NCBI GenBank assembly: GCA_964247705.1
Contig: CAXTVQ010000019.1
Span: 1 to 64,000 of the forward strand
Reading direction: 5' to 3'
DNA from: LMUY01 sp964247705
GTDB lineage: Bacteria; Pseudomonadota; Alphaproteobacteria; Acetobacterales; Acetobacteraceae
Length of the DNA stretch: 64,000 bases
The notes under the pieces were generated by a model. The model ran no database searches and had not been told where the DNA came from. It saw only the letters and a list, made by a program, of their open reading frames with translations. Positions within the stretch are counted from its first letter, which is position 1, and the number at the start of each line of letters is the position of its first letter. This document shows, piece after piece, positions 8,043 to 16,658 of the stretch. The position numbers and the translations under genes were made by a program.

Positions 8043-9899
8043 GTGATAACGAACATGATCACAACCGCCGACCGCCTCGCCCATAGCTCCCGAGACGCTC
8101 TTGTTGAGAAAAATCCTCAACAACCGAGTTACCGGATAGACACGCCCATCTACCTGGAAAGCGATTTCGCCTGGCTTCACCGCCCGAAGCTTCAGAACGA
8201 CACCGCGATCGTTATCTGTCCTGGACTAGGCTGGGATGGAGTGCATGCTTACCACTCGCTTCGGCTGTTGGCGGACCAACTGGCTGGCGATGGTTACTGC
8301 ACGCTCAGGTTGCATTACTGCGGCACCGGCAACTCTAAAGACGCGCAAGCCGACGCGGCAGGCAAGGTCGACCTCTGGTCGGCCTGGAACGGCTCCGTAC
8401 ATCAAGCGTGCGATTGGCTGCGGACCCATACCAACGCACGCCGCATCGTTCTTATCGGAGTACGGATAGGTGCTTTGCTCGCCTGCGAAACGGCGGCGCA
8501 GCGAAATGACGTCGCAGCGCTGCTTCTCCTCGCGCCGGTCCTTCGCGGCAAGTCGTACATGCGGCAGATCGACATGGAAGCCCGCCTCGAGACAGGCACT
8601 CGTCCTGAGGAGGATGGCGGGCTCGAGTTCCATGAGCTCTGTTTCTCGCCCGCTGTGGTCCGGCACATAGAGAGCCTCGACGTGCGGGACATGGAATTCC
8701 AAACAGTCCGCACCGTCGGCATCTTTGCACAATCGGAGTCCAAGGTTCTCAACGGTTGCATCGACACCTGGGTGGAACGGGGCCTGACGGTCCAGCTATG
8801 CAGCTTCGCCGGACTGGAATCGTTGCTGCTGGACCAGGTGCATTCAGATTGGCCGGCGCCGGAACTCGATCCATTGCTGCAGTGGTTCGAAACCGCCGTG
8901 AAACCGGTCTGCGTCGTCGCACCGCCCGCACCGACGACGGACGTTCACCAGTCCCTCTGCTTGTCCCACAGCACCGAACAACCGATCATGTTCGGTGAGA
9001 CAGGGCGCTTGTTCGGCATCCTGTCCCATCCCAAGAGCCACGCGACAACCGTCACCGCTACGAAAGACGTGCCGCTGGTGCTCATCCTCAACACGGGCCG
9101 CGATCCACATTACGGCGTCGCCCGCTTGGGAACGCAGTTGGCTCGGCGCCTGGCCGAGATCGGTGTTGCGACGTTCCGCTTCGATTTCACCGGTTTGGGC
9201 GACAGCCGGCCGCCGGCGCATGAAGCCGACGAACTCAGCCCAACATTCGGGCGCAACCGCAACGGCGACGTCGAAGCCGCGCTCAACGCCATGGAAGCTC
9301 TCGGCTACCAGCACTTCAGCGTCCAAGGGCTCTGCGCCGGCGCCTACCACGCCTACTGGGCAGCTTGCGCCGACGCGCGTATCACCAGGATCCTTCTCAT
9401 CAACATGCCGTTGTTCGCCTGGACGTCCGGCGACACCGTGCCCGAGGCAGTGTGGAGAACCGCGCCAGCGGGCCAGATCCTGCAGCGCGTATACAGCCCG
9501 AATACGTGGAAGCGGATCCTGGCAGGGGAGGGCAAGGTTCACGCCGTTCTCGGCATCATCTGGCGCCGTTGCTGCAACGCCATGAAAGTCAGCCTCGATC
9601 GGGTTTTCGGCGTTCGGCAGCCGTCACCGCAACACGTCGATCGGGCCCGCCAACTGGCTGCACGCGGCGTTCAATCGCTTTACCTCTACGGTCCCGCGGA
9701 CCCGGGCCTGGACGCACTCGCCGTGGATTTCGGTCCCGGCGGCCGCGAGCTAAGCGCCCTGCCGGGCGTCGACCTCCGCCTGGTGTCAGGCATCGATCAC
9801 GTCCTCAGCGGCAGGCACATGCGCGAGATCGCCCTGCGCGAGATCTCCGGCTTCCTGATGGCGGACGGTCTGGACCACAGGGAACCCTGCTCGGGCTAA
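8043..9899 (+). CDS. Tandem alpha/beta hydrolase protein with substituted nucleophiles
   Basis: This 618-residue protein contains two alpha/beta hydrolase units. The first (about residues 30-285) has the oxyanion-type ICPGLGWDG and LHYCGTGNS, but its nucleophile elbow is GVRIG at 139-143, with Arg in place of Ser. The second (about 310-600) has DFTGLGDS at 381-388, the elbow GLCAG at 429-433 with Cys431 as candidate nucleophile, and GIDHVLSG near the C-terminus supplying a plausible His. The start is GTG 8043 or ATG 8055; neither has a good ribosome-binding site. It stands alone in a lower-GC patch. Two-domain hydrolases of this sort occur near exopolysaccharide or natural-product loci, but none is present here. 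The substrate is unknown. Confidence 0.82.
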   Translation: MITNMITTADRLAHSSRDALVEKNPQQPSYRIDTPIYLESDFAWLHRPKLQNDTAIVICPGLGWDGVHAYHSLRLLADQLAGDGYCTLRLHYCGTGNSKDAQADAAGKVDLWSAWNGSVHQACDWLRTHTNARRIVLIGVRIGALLACETAAQRNDVAALLLLAPVLRGKSYMRQIDMEARLETGTRPEEDGGLEFHELCFSPAVVRHIESLDVRDMEFQTVRTVGIFAQSESKVLNGCIDTWVERGLTVQLCSFAGLESLLLDQVHSDWPAPELDPLLQWFETAVKPVCVVAPPAPTTDVHQSLCLSHSTEQPIMFGETGRLFGILSHPKSHATTVTATKDVPLVLILNTGRDPHYGVARLGTQLARRLAEIGVATFRFDFTGLGDSRPPAHEADELSPTFGRNRNGDVEAALNAMEALGYQHFSVQGLCAGAYHAYWAACADARITRILLINMPLFAWTSGDTVPEAVWRTAPAGQILQRVYSPNTWKRILAGEGKVHAVLGIIWRRCCNAMKVSLDRVFGVRQPSPQHVDRARQLAARGVQSLYLYGPADPGLDALAVDFGPGGRELSALPGVDLRLVSGIDHVLSGRHMREIALREISGFLMADGLDHREPCSG

Positions 9900-9962
9900 T
9901 CCCGCTCCTCGAGCTCCATACCGGAACGCGGCCGATCGCCACGAACAGGATGGCGCACCCTG

Positions 9963-10514
9963 CTACCCCATCGCGGCCTGCAACGCCTGGAGCTTACCCA
10001 GGTCCTCCTGCACCACCGGGAGCGCCTGGTTCACCAAGGACCGCATCGTCGGGTCCTGCGTGCGTGCTTGCTCGGCCTGGAAGGCGCGGATCGCACGCTG
10101 GTGCGTCTCAACCTGGTCGGCGAGATAGGAGCGGTCGAAGGCAGATCCCTGCAGGCCGCGCGTCCGCTCCAGCCGGCCGCGCAGGTCGCCGGGCAAGTCG
10201 ACCGGCGGACTGATGCCGTTCTTCCGGATCGCATCCTGCATCAGCGGATAAAGCTGGTTCGCCTTGGCCACGATCTCGGCGGCGAGCGCGCGCACCTGCG
10301 GGTTGTCGCTCTGCGCTGCCGCCAACTGCCCCTCCTGGCCGTCCAATCGGACCAGACGGAAGCTTTCGGTGACGAAGTTCGCGTCCGCCTGGTTCAGCAT
10401 CTGCCCCGTAAGGATCTGCTGTTGCGGAAATGGCGTCTGCGCCTGGGTGGTACACCCCGCGACCGGCAGCGCCAGACATAAGCCCGCCAGAGCCGCCTTA
10501 ATCGTGACATCCAT
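9963..10514 (-). CDS. DUF4142 lipoprotein
   Basis: The protein is 183 residues from the ATG at 10514, chosen because GGGAGAG lies upstream on the minus strand. A longer frame adds 18 residues without a leader. The signal peptide ends at VAGC (Cys21), so it is a predicted lipoprotein. The mature part has the alpha-helical DUF4142 layout: ADANFVTESFRLVRLDGQEG, VRALAAEIVAKANQLYPLM, and a C-terminal QVETHQRAIRAFQAEQ. DUF4142 proteins are periplasmic ferritin-like four-helix proteins of unclear role, often linked to envelope stress. It is divergent from the potassium channel gene. Confidence 0.85.
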   Translation of the reverse strand: MDVTIKAALAGLCLALPVAGCTTQAQTPFPQQQILTGQMLNQADANFVTESFRLVRLDGQEGQLAAAQSDNPQVRALAAEIVAKANQLYPLMQDAIRKNGISPPVDLPGDLRGRLERTRGLQGSAFDRSYLADQVETHQRAIRAFQAEQARTQDPTMRSLVNQALPVVQEDLGKLQALQAAMG

Positions 10515-10661
10515 CCCGAACTCTCCCACCGGTAGCACTCTTGTTGGGCGATAAGCCGCAGGCACCATCCCACAATCTCACTTTGTTGCAACCTTGCGAA
10601 TGGCGCGTCCAGTCCGCAGCCATCGCAACGAACGGGTTCGGACCGCACCCGTTCATCCCCC

Positions 10662-11870
10662 ATGAAGCCCATTCTCGGCATCCTTGCCGCCGTCGTGCTG
10701 ATGTTCGTGCTGCAGGATGCGTTCGAGGTGATGCTGCTGCCGCGCCGCATCCGCCGCCGGCTGCGGTTCATGCGCGTGTATTTCAACGCCACCTGGGCAA
10801 TGTGGTCCCGGGTCGGTCTGCGCCTGCGGGACCCGGCAGAGCGGGAGCATATGCTGGCGCTCTACGGGCCGCTCTCGATGCTGGTGCTGTTCGCACTCTG
10901 GGCGACGGCGCTGATCGCTTGTTTCGGGACCATCATGTGGACCCTCGAACCGCCTCCCGGCGTGGGCGGCGGCTCGCCGTTGCCGGAACAACTCTACATG
11001 AGCGGCGTCACGTTCTTCACCCTGGGTTACGGCGACGTGGTGCCCCATAGCGGCGCCGCGCAGTTCGCCTCCGTGCTCGAGGCCGGGACCGGGATCGGCT
11101 TCATCGCCGTCGTGATCGGCTACCTCCCCGTGCTGTATCAGTTGTTCACCCGGCGCGAGGCGCACGTGATCCAACTGGACGGACGCGCCGGCTCCCCGCC
11201 CAACGCCACCACCATGCTGTGCCGCCATGCCGAGGGCGGCGGCCTCGACCAGTTGAACGAGTTGCTCCGCGAGTGGGAGATCTGGGGGTCCGAACTGCTG
11301 GAAAGCCACCTGTCCTATCCGATGCTCGCCTATTACCGCTCGCAGCACGACAACCAGTCCTGGCTGGCGGCGCTGGCCTGCGTGATCGACACGTGCGCCG
11401 TCGTGCTGGTCGGCGTGCGGAGCATGCCGCCGCTGCAGGCGCGGATGACGTTCACCATGGCGCGCCAGGTGCTGGTGGAGATGGCGCAATCCTTCAACAT
11501 CCCGCCCAGCCGCTTCGACGGCGGCGACCGGCTGCCACCGGAGCGTTACGCCAGCATGGAGGAGTGCCTGCAGGAGGCTGGGCTGGACTGGGAAGGCGGT
11601 GACGAGGCACGGGCGACCTTGACCGCGCTTCGCTCTACGTATGAACCCTTGCTGGACGGGTTGGCCCGCCACTTGCTACTTGCCGTGCCGGATTGGCTCC
11701 CGAACGAGCGTACGGCGGACCACTGGGCCGGCGGCCACCGTGGCCTGATCGCACGCCGGCTGATGGAGGAGCTTGGCGACCATGAGAACCGGGAGCCTCA
11801 GCGCGGCGACGGCGGCGACGCAAAAGAACGTTTATGGCGGCGCATACGATCGCGCTTGCGCCAGCACTAG
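10662..11870 (+). CDS. Potassium channel family protein (single pore loop)
   Basis: The protein is 402 residues. An N-terminal hydrophobic helix (ILGILAAVVLMFVLQDAFEV) is followed by a basic loop, further helices (LSMLVLFALWATALIACFGT) and a pore loop TFFTLGYGDVVPHS. The TLGYGD sequence is the potassium selectivity filter. A final helix (IGFIAVVIGYLPVLYQLF) leads into about 230 cytosolic residues that do not look like an RCK/TrkA-N domain. It therefore fits the two-helix-plus-pore class of ion channels with an uncharacterised regulatory tail. It starts at ATG 10662. The gene is monocistronic. Confidence 0.9.
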   Translation: MKPILGILAAVVLMFVLQDAFEVMLLPRRIRRRLRFMRVYFNATWAMWSRVGLRLRDPAEREHMLALYGPLSMLVLFALWATALIACFGTIMWTLEPPPGVGGGSPLPEQLYMSGVTFFTLGYGDVVPHSGAAQFASVLEAGTGIGFIAVVIGYLPVLYQLFTRREAHVIQLDGRAGSPPNATTMLCRHAEGGGLDQLNELLREWEIWGSELLESHLSYPMLAYYRSQHDNQSWLAALACVIDTCAVVLVGVRSMPPLQARMTFTMARQVLVEMAQSFNIPPSRFDGGDRLPPERYASMEECLQEAGLDWEGGDEARATLTALRSTYEPLLDGLARHLLLAVPDWLPNERTADHWAGGHRGLIARRLMEELGDHENREPQRGDGGDAKERLWRRIRSRLRQH

Positions 11871-11966
11871 AGGTTAAATCCGCTACCGCGATAGCGCATG
11901 TTAGTGTGTAAAGATGCGTTACGGCGTGATACGTCCCGGCATAACCGTTTGTTCAGGAGCAACCGC

Positions 11967-12119
11967 TTGACGTCCGACTTGACCGAAAAATCCCCGCCGC
12001 AGCCCCACAAGCCGGAGCCTGGCACGTCGGACACTCCCGAGCCAACCAAGGTGCCAGTCGATACCGAGGCCCAGGAAGAAGCCGGAAAAGTGCGCGAGAA
12101 GTCTGGCGGGTATGATTGA
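11967..12119 (+). CDS. Small acidic Pro/Glu-rich protein, TTG start
   Basis: This 50-codon ORF starts at TTG 11967 with AGGAG 7 bases upstream, a well-spaced ribosome-binding site. An in-frame ATG at 11898 would add 23 residues but has no such site. The product is hydrophilic and probably disordered (TEKSPPQPHKPEPGTSDTPE, ending EEAGKVREKSGGYD). It is followed immediately by the glycosyltransferase region, with a TTG overlapping its stop. No family is recognised. The ribosome-binding site and position make it a reasonable gene. Confidence 0.5.
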   Translation: MTSDLTEKSPPQPHKPEPGTSDTPEPTKVPVDTEAQEEAGKVREKSGGYD

Positions 12120-12208
12120 GCGCCGCACTAAACGGTCGCATTTTGAGCACAGTGAGCGTTCGTCCAGCGAACGCCGGAAAGGTTGGCGGTGGACGGCAAG
12201 GCGATTTG

Positions 12209-14092
12209 ATGGACGGCACCACCCTCGGCCTGACGGGTTCGCATTCCGGCACTGTCCTGCAGCGTTTCATCACCGATCGGGAGCCAGCACGCCGGGCGTT
12301 GTACTGGCGCGACCTCTGGGCTGAACCCGGCGCCGCACCCTCTGTCACGTGCGACGAACGCGACGGACTGCATCTGGCGGCCGATGCGGCGCTGAGCTTC
12401 GACACCTACTTCAACGCCTTCTTCGAGGCGCAGTGGCTGCGCTACACCACGCTGCAGTCGTTGCTGCTTCACGTGACCCTGTCCGGGACGGCGCTGCTGC
12501 GCGTCTGGCGCCATGCACTCGGCAGCAAGAGCGTGGTCACCGAGCGGATAGCCGGGCCGGGTCTCTGCCGCGTCGCGATCCCCCTTCCCGGCGTCAATTT
12601 CCGCCAGCACGGCGTCCTCTCCGTCGAGATCAGCGCCGTGGACGGCCCGGTGTCCTTCCTGTCCGGCGCCTGGATGACGGACGACCTGCCGGCGGAACAC
12701 AATGGGCTCGCCGCCGTGTTCTGCACCTTCAACCGCGAGCGGGACATTGCCCGCGTGCTCAGCTCGCTGGTCGCGGACGAGGCCGTCACGGCGCGGCTGG
12801 CCCGGATATTCGTCGTGAACCAGGGGCGCCCGGGGTTGGCCCGCAATCCGGATATCGCGGTCGCCGCCGACCAGGCCGGCAGCAAGCTCCGCGTGATCGA
12901 ACAGGCCAATTTCGGCGGCGCGGGCGGTTTCTCGCGCGGGTTGCTGGCCGCACTCGACGACCCGGCGGTCACCCACGCCGTGCTGCTCGATGACGACATC
13001 GAGCTCGAGCCCGACAGCCTGCTGCGGATGGCCGCGTTCTACTCGTTCTGCGAGCGCGACATCGTGCTCGGCGGCCACATGCTGGACCTGCTGCATCCGA
13101 CGACGCTGTACGAAGCGGGGGCGGTGATCTCCGAACGGCACTGGGCCTTCCTGCCGCAGAAATACCTGCACGACATCGCCAAGCCGGATGCGCTGGAGCG
13201 GCTAAGCCAGCCCTATGCGGTGCACTATAACGGCTGGTGGTGCTGCGGCATCCCGCTCCAACTGCTGCGCGAGCACGGCATGCCGCTGCCATGCTTCATC
13301 CGCGGCGACGACCTCGAGTTAGGCTTGCGGCTGCACCAGCGTGGCGTGCCGACGGTGCCGATGCCGGGAATGGCGGTGTGGCACGAACCGTTCTACCTCA
13401 AGCTCGGCGGCTGGCAGCTCTATTACGAGACCCGCAACCTGCTCGTCGCGGCGGCGCTGCACAAGCCGTTCGACCGCAAGGGCGTGGTGCGCCGAATCGG
13501 CCGGCAGATCGTCACGCACCTGCTGACCTACCGGTATTACAGCACGGCGCTGATCCTGCAGGGTGTGGAGGATTTCCTGGCCGGCCCGCAGGTGATGCGC
13601 GAGCATCCGCAGGACCGCCATGCCGGGCTTACCGCGATCAAGCAGCGTTACCCGCTCAGCTACAGCCCGCGGGAAACCGTGGCGCACGAGCAGCGCGTGC
13701 TGCCGATCCCGCTCGGCCGGCTACGCTGCCTCGGCCTGCTGGTGTGGCTGCTGGTGCGCAACGCGGTCCGGCCGACCTGCGAGGATCCGCCTCGCCACAT
13801 ACTCGTGGAGAAGCTCCACTGGCTCACCGTGCGCCAGGCCGGGCACATCGCGATCGAAACCTGGTGGGATGCCAGCCTGCCGACGTTCCGCCGGACACGG
13901 GAGCACCACAGGCCGCTCCTGCGCCAGGCGGCGGGCCTGCTGCTCCGCCTCTACCGGGAACTGCCGCGGGCGGCCGCGGAGTGGCGGGAGGCGGCGCCCG
14001 AACTCACGTCGGTGCCGTTCTGGAAGACCTACCTGAGCGTGGCGGACACAGACCCGGTGCGGGAGCAGGTCGCGCAGAACGCTGCCGAATAG
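12209..14092 (+). CDS. GT2 family glycosyltransferase, GlfT2-like
   Basis: The protein is 627 residues from ATG 12209. A TTG at 12116, overlapping the stop of the small upstream gene, would add 31 residues and cannot be excluded. An N-terminal beta-rich domain precedes a GT-A fold with FCTFNRERDIARVL, the metal-binding LLDDDIELEPDSLL, CFIRGDDLELGLRLHQRG and WHEPFYLKLGGWQLYYETRN. These features, and the length, match GlfT2-type galactofuranosyltransferases, which polymerise galactofuranose on a membrane-linked acceptor from UDP-Galf. A long C-terminal helical region follows. The acceptor is unknown, and no UDP-galactopyranose mutase gene is in the window. Confidence 0.85.
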   Translation: MDGTTLGLTGSHSGTVLQRFITDREPARRALYWRDLWAEPGAAPSVTCDERDGLHLAADAALSFDTYFNAFFEAQWLRYTTLQSLLLHVTLSGTALLRVWRHALGSKSVVTERIAGPGLCRVAIPLPGVNFRQHGVLSVEISAVDGPVSFLSGAWMTDDLPAEHNGLAAVFCTFNRERDIARVLSSLVADEAVTARLARIFVVNQGRPGLARNPDIAVAADQAGSKLRVIEQANFGGAGGFSRGLLAALDDPAVTHAVLLDDDIELEPDSLLRMAAFYSFCERDIVLGGHMLDLLHPTTLYEAGAVISERHWAFLPQKYLHDIAKPDALERLSQPYAVHYNGWWCCGIPLQLLREHGMPLPCFIRGDDLELGLRLHQRGVPTVPMPGMAVWHEPFYLKLGGWQLYYETRNLLVAAALHKPFDRKGVVRRIGRQIVTHLLTYRYYSTALILQGVEDFLAGPQVMREHPQDRHAGLTAIKQRYPLSYSPRETVAHEQRVLPIPLGRLRCLGLLVWLLVRNAVRPTCEDPPRHILVEKLHWLTVRQAGHIAIETWWDASLPTFRRTREHHRPLLRQAAGLLLRLYRELPRAAAEWREAAPELTSVPFWKTYLSVADTDPVREQVAQNAAE

Positions 14093-14094
14093 CC

Positions 14095-15144
14095 TTATCC
14101 CAGCCACTGCGGATTCTGCACCGTCCCGTCGAAATGGTGTGACGTCTTGTAGCGCTCCGTCGATCCGTCCGCCGCTACCTTCGCCGTCTTCGCCAGGATG
14201 GCGTCCCGCTGCTCGGCCGTCAGCGGCTGGAACGTCCTCACCGCATCGAGCGCCTGCTGCAACACCTGCATGCTGTCGATGCCGCAGACCTGCAGCGTGG
14301 TCGGCAGGCTCATCGGGTAGTGCAGCATCTCCATCGGAGTCGCGGCGCCGCTCTTGACGATGAAGGCGTCGCCGAACGCCTTCATGCCCAGCACCGCCGT
14401 GCCGTGCGCTGCGGCCACCGGCAACACGCCGTGCTCGAAGCTGTCGTAATGCGCGTCCATCACGTTCAGCGGCATCTGCACCGTGTCGAAACGGAAACCA
14501 TGCTGGTCCGCGACGTCGAACATGTGCTTGTGGATCGCCGGCGATTTATGCCCGGTGAAGCCGATGTAGCGCAGCTTGCCTTGTTCGCGCGCGCGCAGCA
14601 CCGCCTCCAGCGCGCCGGACGGGGCGAACACCTTCTCCGGGTCGTCCATGCGGATGATTTCGTGGAACTGCAACAGGTCGACATGGTCGGTCTTGAGCCG
14701 CTGCAGCGATTGGTCGAGCTGTTCGGTGGCGGCCTTGGCAGTCCGGCCGTCGATCTTCGTCATCAGGAAAACCCGGTCCCGCCGCCCGTCCACAAGCGCC
14801 CGGCCTAGACGGACCTCGCTCTCGCCATGGTTATAGTCCCAGCAATTGTCGAAGAAGGTGACGCCCGCATCCATCGCCGCGTGCACCACACGCACGGCGC
14901 CGTCGCTGTCCAGCCCGCCGGGCTTGGCGAGGTGGAACCCGCCGCAACCGATCATCGACAGATACTCGCCGGTCTTGCCGAGCGGCCGGTACTTCATGTC
15001 CGGGTGCTGCGCCAGCTTGGACGTGACCGGCCCGGTCGGCTTGACCACACCGCCCTGGGACGTCGCTACCTGCGCGTTGGCCAAGCCTGGCATCGCGGCG
15101 GCTGCGACGCCAAGACCCGCCTTGATGAAATCCCGCCGTTCCAT
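14095..15144 (-). CDS. Aldo/keto reductase, Tat-exported
   Basis: The 349-residue protein begins MERRDFIKAGLGVAAAAMPG, a twin-arginine-type signal ending near ANAQV, so a periplasmic location is predicted. The AKR barrel follows, with DNCWDYNHGESEVRLGRAL supplying the catalytic Asp and Tyr, MTKIDGR the Lys, and VDLLQFHEI the His. FTGHKSPAIHKHM and GMKAFGD are typical of the branch of exported AKRs in proteobacteria. The substrate is not evident. It stands convergent to the GlfT2-like gene, with 2 bases between the stops. Confidence 0.88.
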   Translation of the reverse strand: MERRDFIKAGLGVAAAAMPGLANAQVATSQGGVVKPTGPVTSKLAQHPDMKYRPLGKTGEYLSMIGCGGFHLAKPGGLDSDGAVRVVHAAMDAGVTFFDNCWDYNHGESEVRLGRALVDGRRDRVFLMTKIDGRTAKAATEQLDQSLQRLKTDHVDLLQFHEIIRMDDPEKVFAPSGALEAVLRAREQGKLRYIGFTGHKSPAIHKHMFDVADQHGFRFDTVQMPLNVMDAHYDSFEHGVLPVAAAHGTAVLGMKAFGDAFIVKSGAATPMEMLHYPMSLPTTLQVCGIDSMQVLQQALDAVRTFQPLTAEQRDAILAKTAKVAADGSTERYKTSHHFDGTVQNPQWLG

Positions 15145-15183
15145 GGCCTACTCCTTGTTGTGAGGCGGCGGACGCTGTCCGCC

Positions 15184-15858
15184 CTACGCGCGTGAGGTCG
15201 TAGGGCGGACGACGTCCGCCAGATGCAGCACCCGCATAGCCGCGCAAGCTGCGCCGTAACCGTTGTCGATGTTCACCGTGAGGATGCCGGGCGCGCAGCT
15301 ACTGAGGATGGCGTTCAGCGCGGCGTGCCCACCCGCCGCGACCCCGTAGCCGACCGAGGTGGGCACGGCGATCACCACGCCCGGCACCAAGCCGCCGATG
15401 ACGCTGGGCAGCGCCGCATCCATGCCGGCCGCGACGATCAGCACGCTGGCCTTCCGCAGGTCCTCGACGCGCCGCATCAGCCGCCATAGCCCCGCCACAC
15501 CCACATCGGCAATCAGGGGAGCCTCATAACCGCTGAACAGCAAGGTCCTGGCAGCCTCGCGCGCCACCGGCACGTCCGAAGTGCCAGCGGTGACGATGGC
15601 GACGCCGGAGGCGGCGCGAAGGGGCGTGGGTGGCCCGGAGAAGGCGGTGGCGGAGACCGGATCGTAGTCCAGGCGGGCCTGCTGCGCGTGTGGCAGGGCG
15701 GCGAAGCGGCCGGGGTCGAGCCGGGTCAGCAGGATCGGGGCCTGTGCCGCGTCCAGGATGGCCGCGATCTGCGCCGGGGACTTGCCGGCGCAGAACACCG
15801 CCTCGCCGAAGCCCAGCCGCGCCGGCCGGGCCTCGTCCAGTACGAATTCGCCGCTCAT
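15184..15858 (-). CDS. larB: Nickel-pincer cofactor biosynthesis protein LarB
   Basis: The 224-residue protein has the AIR-carboxylase-like fold of LarB in its C-terminal half: VAIVTAGTSDVPVAREAART, VLIVAAGMDAALPSVIGG and VPTSVGYGVAAGG. LarB carboxylates the pyridinium ring of nicotinic acid adenine dinucleotide and releases AMP, the first step toward the nickel-pincer nucleotide. The start ATG at 15858 overlaps the larE stop (ATGA), so it is last in the larC-larE-larB operon. An N-terminal segment of about 80 residues (DEARPARLGFGEAVFCAGKS) is also typical of the family. The assignment is firm. Confidence 0.95.
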   Translation of the reverse strand: MSGEFVLDEARPARLGFGEAVFCAGKSPAQIAAILDAAQAPILLTRLDPGRFAALPHAQQARLDYDPVSATAFSGPPTPLRAASGVAIVTAGTSDVPVAREAARTLLFSGYEAPLIADVGVAGLWRLMRRVEDLRKASVLIVAAGMDAALPSVIGGLVPGVVIAVPTSVGYGVAAGGHAALNAILSSCAPGILTVNIDNGYGAACAAMRVLHLADVVRPTTSRA

Positions 15859-16658
15859 GCCTTTGCCCGCAGGAAGGCGCTGCCGGTGCGGTAGGGCGCG
15901 AAGGCCACCGGCGCGCTCAGCCCGGCCTGCCGCGCCAAGGCCGCCACCTGCCCGGCCAGATCGTCCCGGCGCTCGGCAGCCAGTGCGTCCAGGCTCGCCG
16001 GGTCCAACTCGATCACCACCGCGCCCGCCCGCACCCGGCACCGCACGGTCGCCGCCGCGAGCGCCCGCCCAACCAGCGTTTCGGCCGCGTGGACCATCGC
16101 CAACACCGGCGCCTCGATCCGGATCCCGGTCTCGATCCGGCTCGACAGGCACGGCGCGGACGGCAGTTCGGACAGCGCGCCAAGGCCCAGTTCCACCGCC
16201 AGCGCACGCACCGCCCGCTTGTCCACGGCCGCCTCGACGAACGGATGGCGCACGGCATGGTCGCGCGCCGCCTCCAATCCCGGGCGGTAATCGCCGAGGT
16301 CGTCCAGGTTGGTGCCGGACAGGATGGTGTGCCGGGTGCGGGCTGCGACCGCGCCATACAGGTTGGTCTTGCAGAAGAAGCAGCGGTTGACCGGGTTGGC
16401 GCGATACGACGGGTCGGCGAACTCGCCCGCGTCGAACACATCGAGCGTCCAGCCTTCGCGCTCTGCCAACGCGCGCGTGCGATCGGTTGCCTCGGCAGGA
16501 ACAGCCGGGGACGTGGCATGGTGCATCGTCACGCGGGGGCCCAGCACGCGATGCGCCGCGGTGGCGAGCGTCAGGCTGTCGATGCCGCCGCTGACGGCGA
16601 CCGCCGCCGTGTCCAGCGTGCCGAGCACGCCCTGCAGCCGGGTGAGGATCTCGCTCAT
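15855..16658 (-). CDS. larE: ATP-dependent sacrificial sulfur transferase LarE
   Basis: The protein is 267 residues from the ATG at 16658, which overlaps the larC stop. The PP-loop SGGIDS is at residues 23-28. LarE activates the carboxylate of the pyridinium intermediate by adenylation and inserts sulfur. Three cysteines stand out: C93 and C96 in NRCFFCK and C170 in APCLSSRIETG. C170 aligns with the sacrificial-sulfur cysteine of single-Cys LarE. The extra CxxC suggests the three-Cys class thought to hold an iron-sulfur cluster as sulfur carrier (inference). It is the middle gene of larC-larE-larB. Confidence 0.94.
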   Translation of the reverse strand: MSEILTRLQGVLGTLDTAAVAVSGGIDSLTLATAAHRVLGPRVTMHHATSPAVPAEATDRTRALAEREGWTLDVFDAGEFADPSYRANPVNRCFFCKTNLYGAVAARTRHTILSGTNLDDLGDYRPGLEAARDHAVRHPFVEAAVDKRAVRALAVELGLGALSELPSAPCLSSRIETGIRIEAPVLAMVHAAETLVGRALAAATVRCRVRAGAVVIELDPASLDALAAERRDDLAGQVAALARQAGLSAPVAFAPYRTGSAFLRAKA

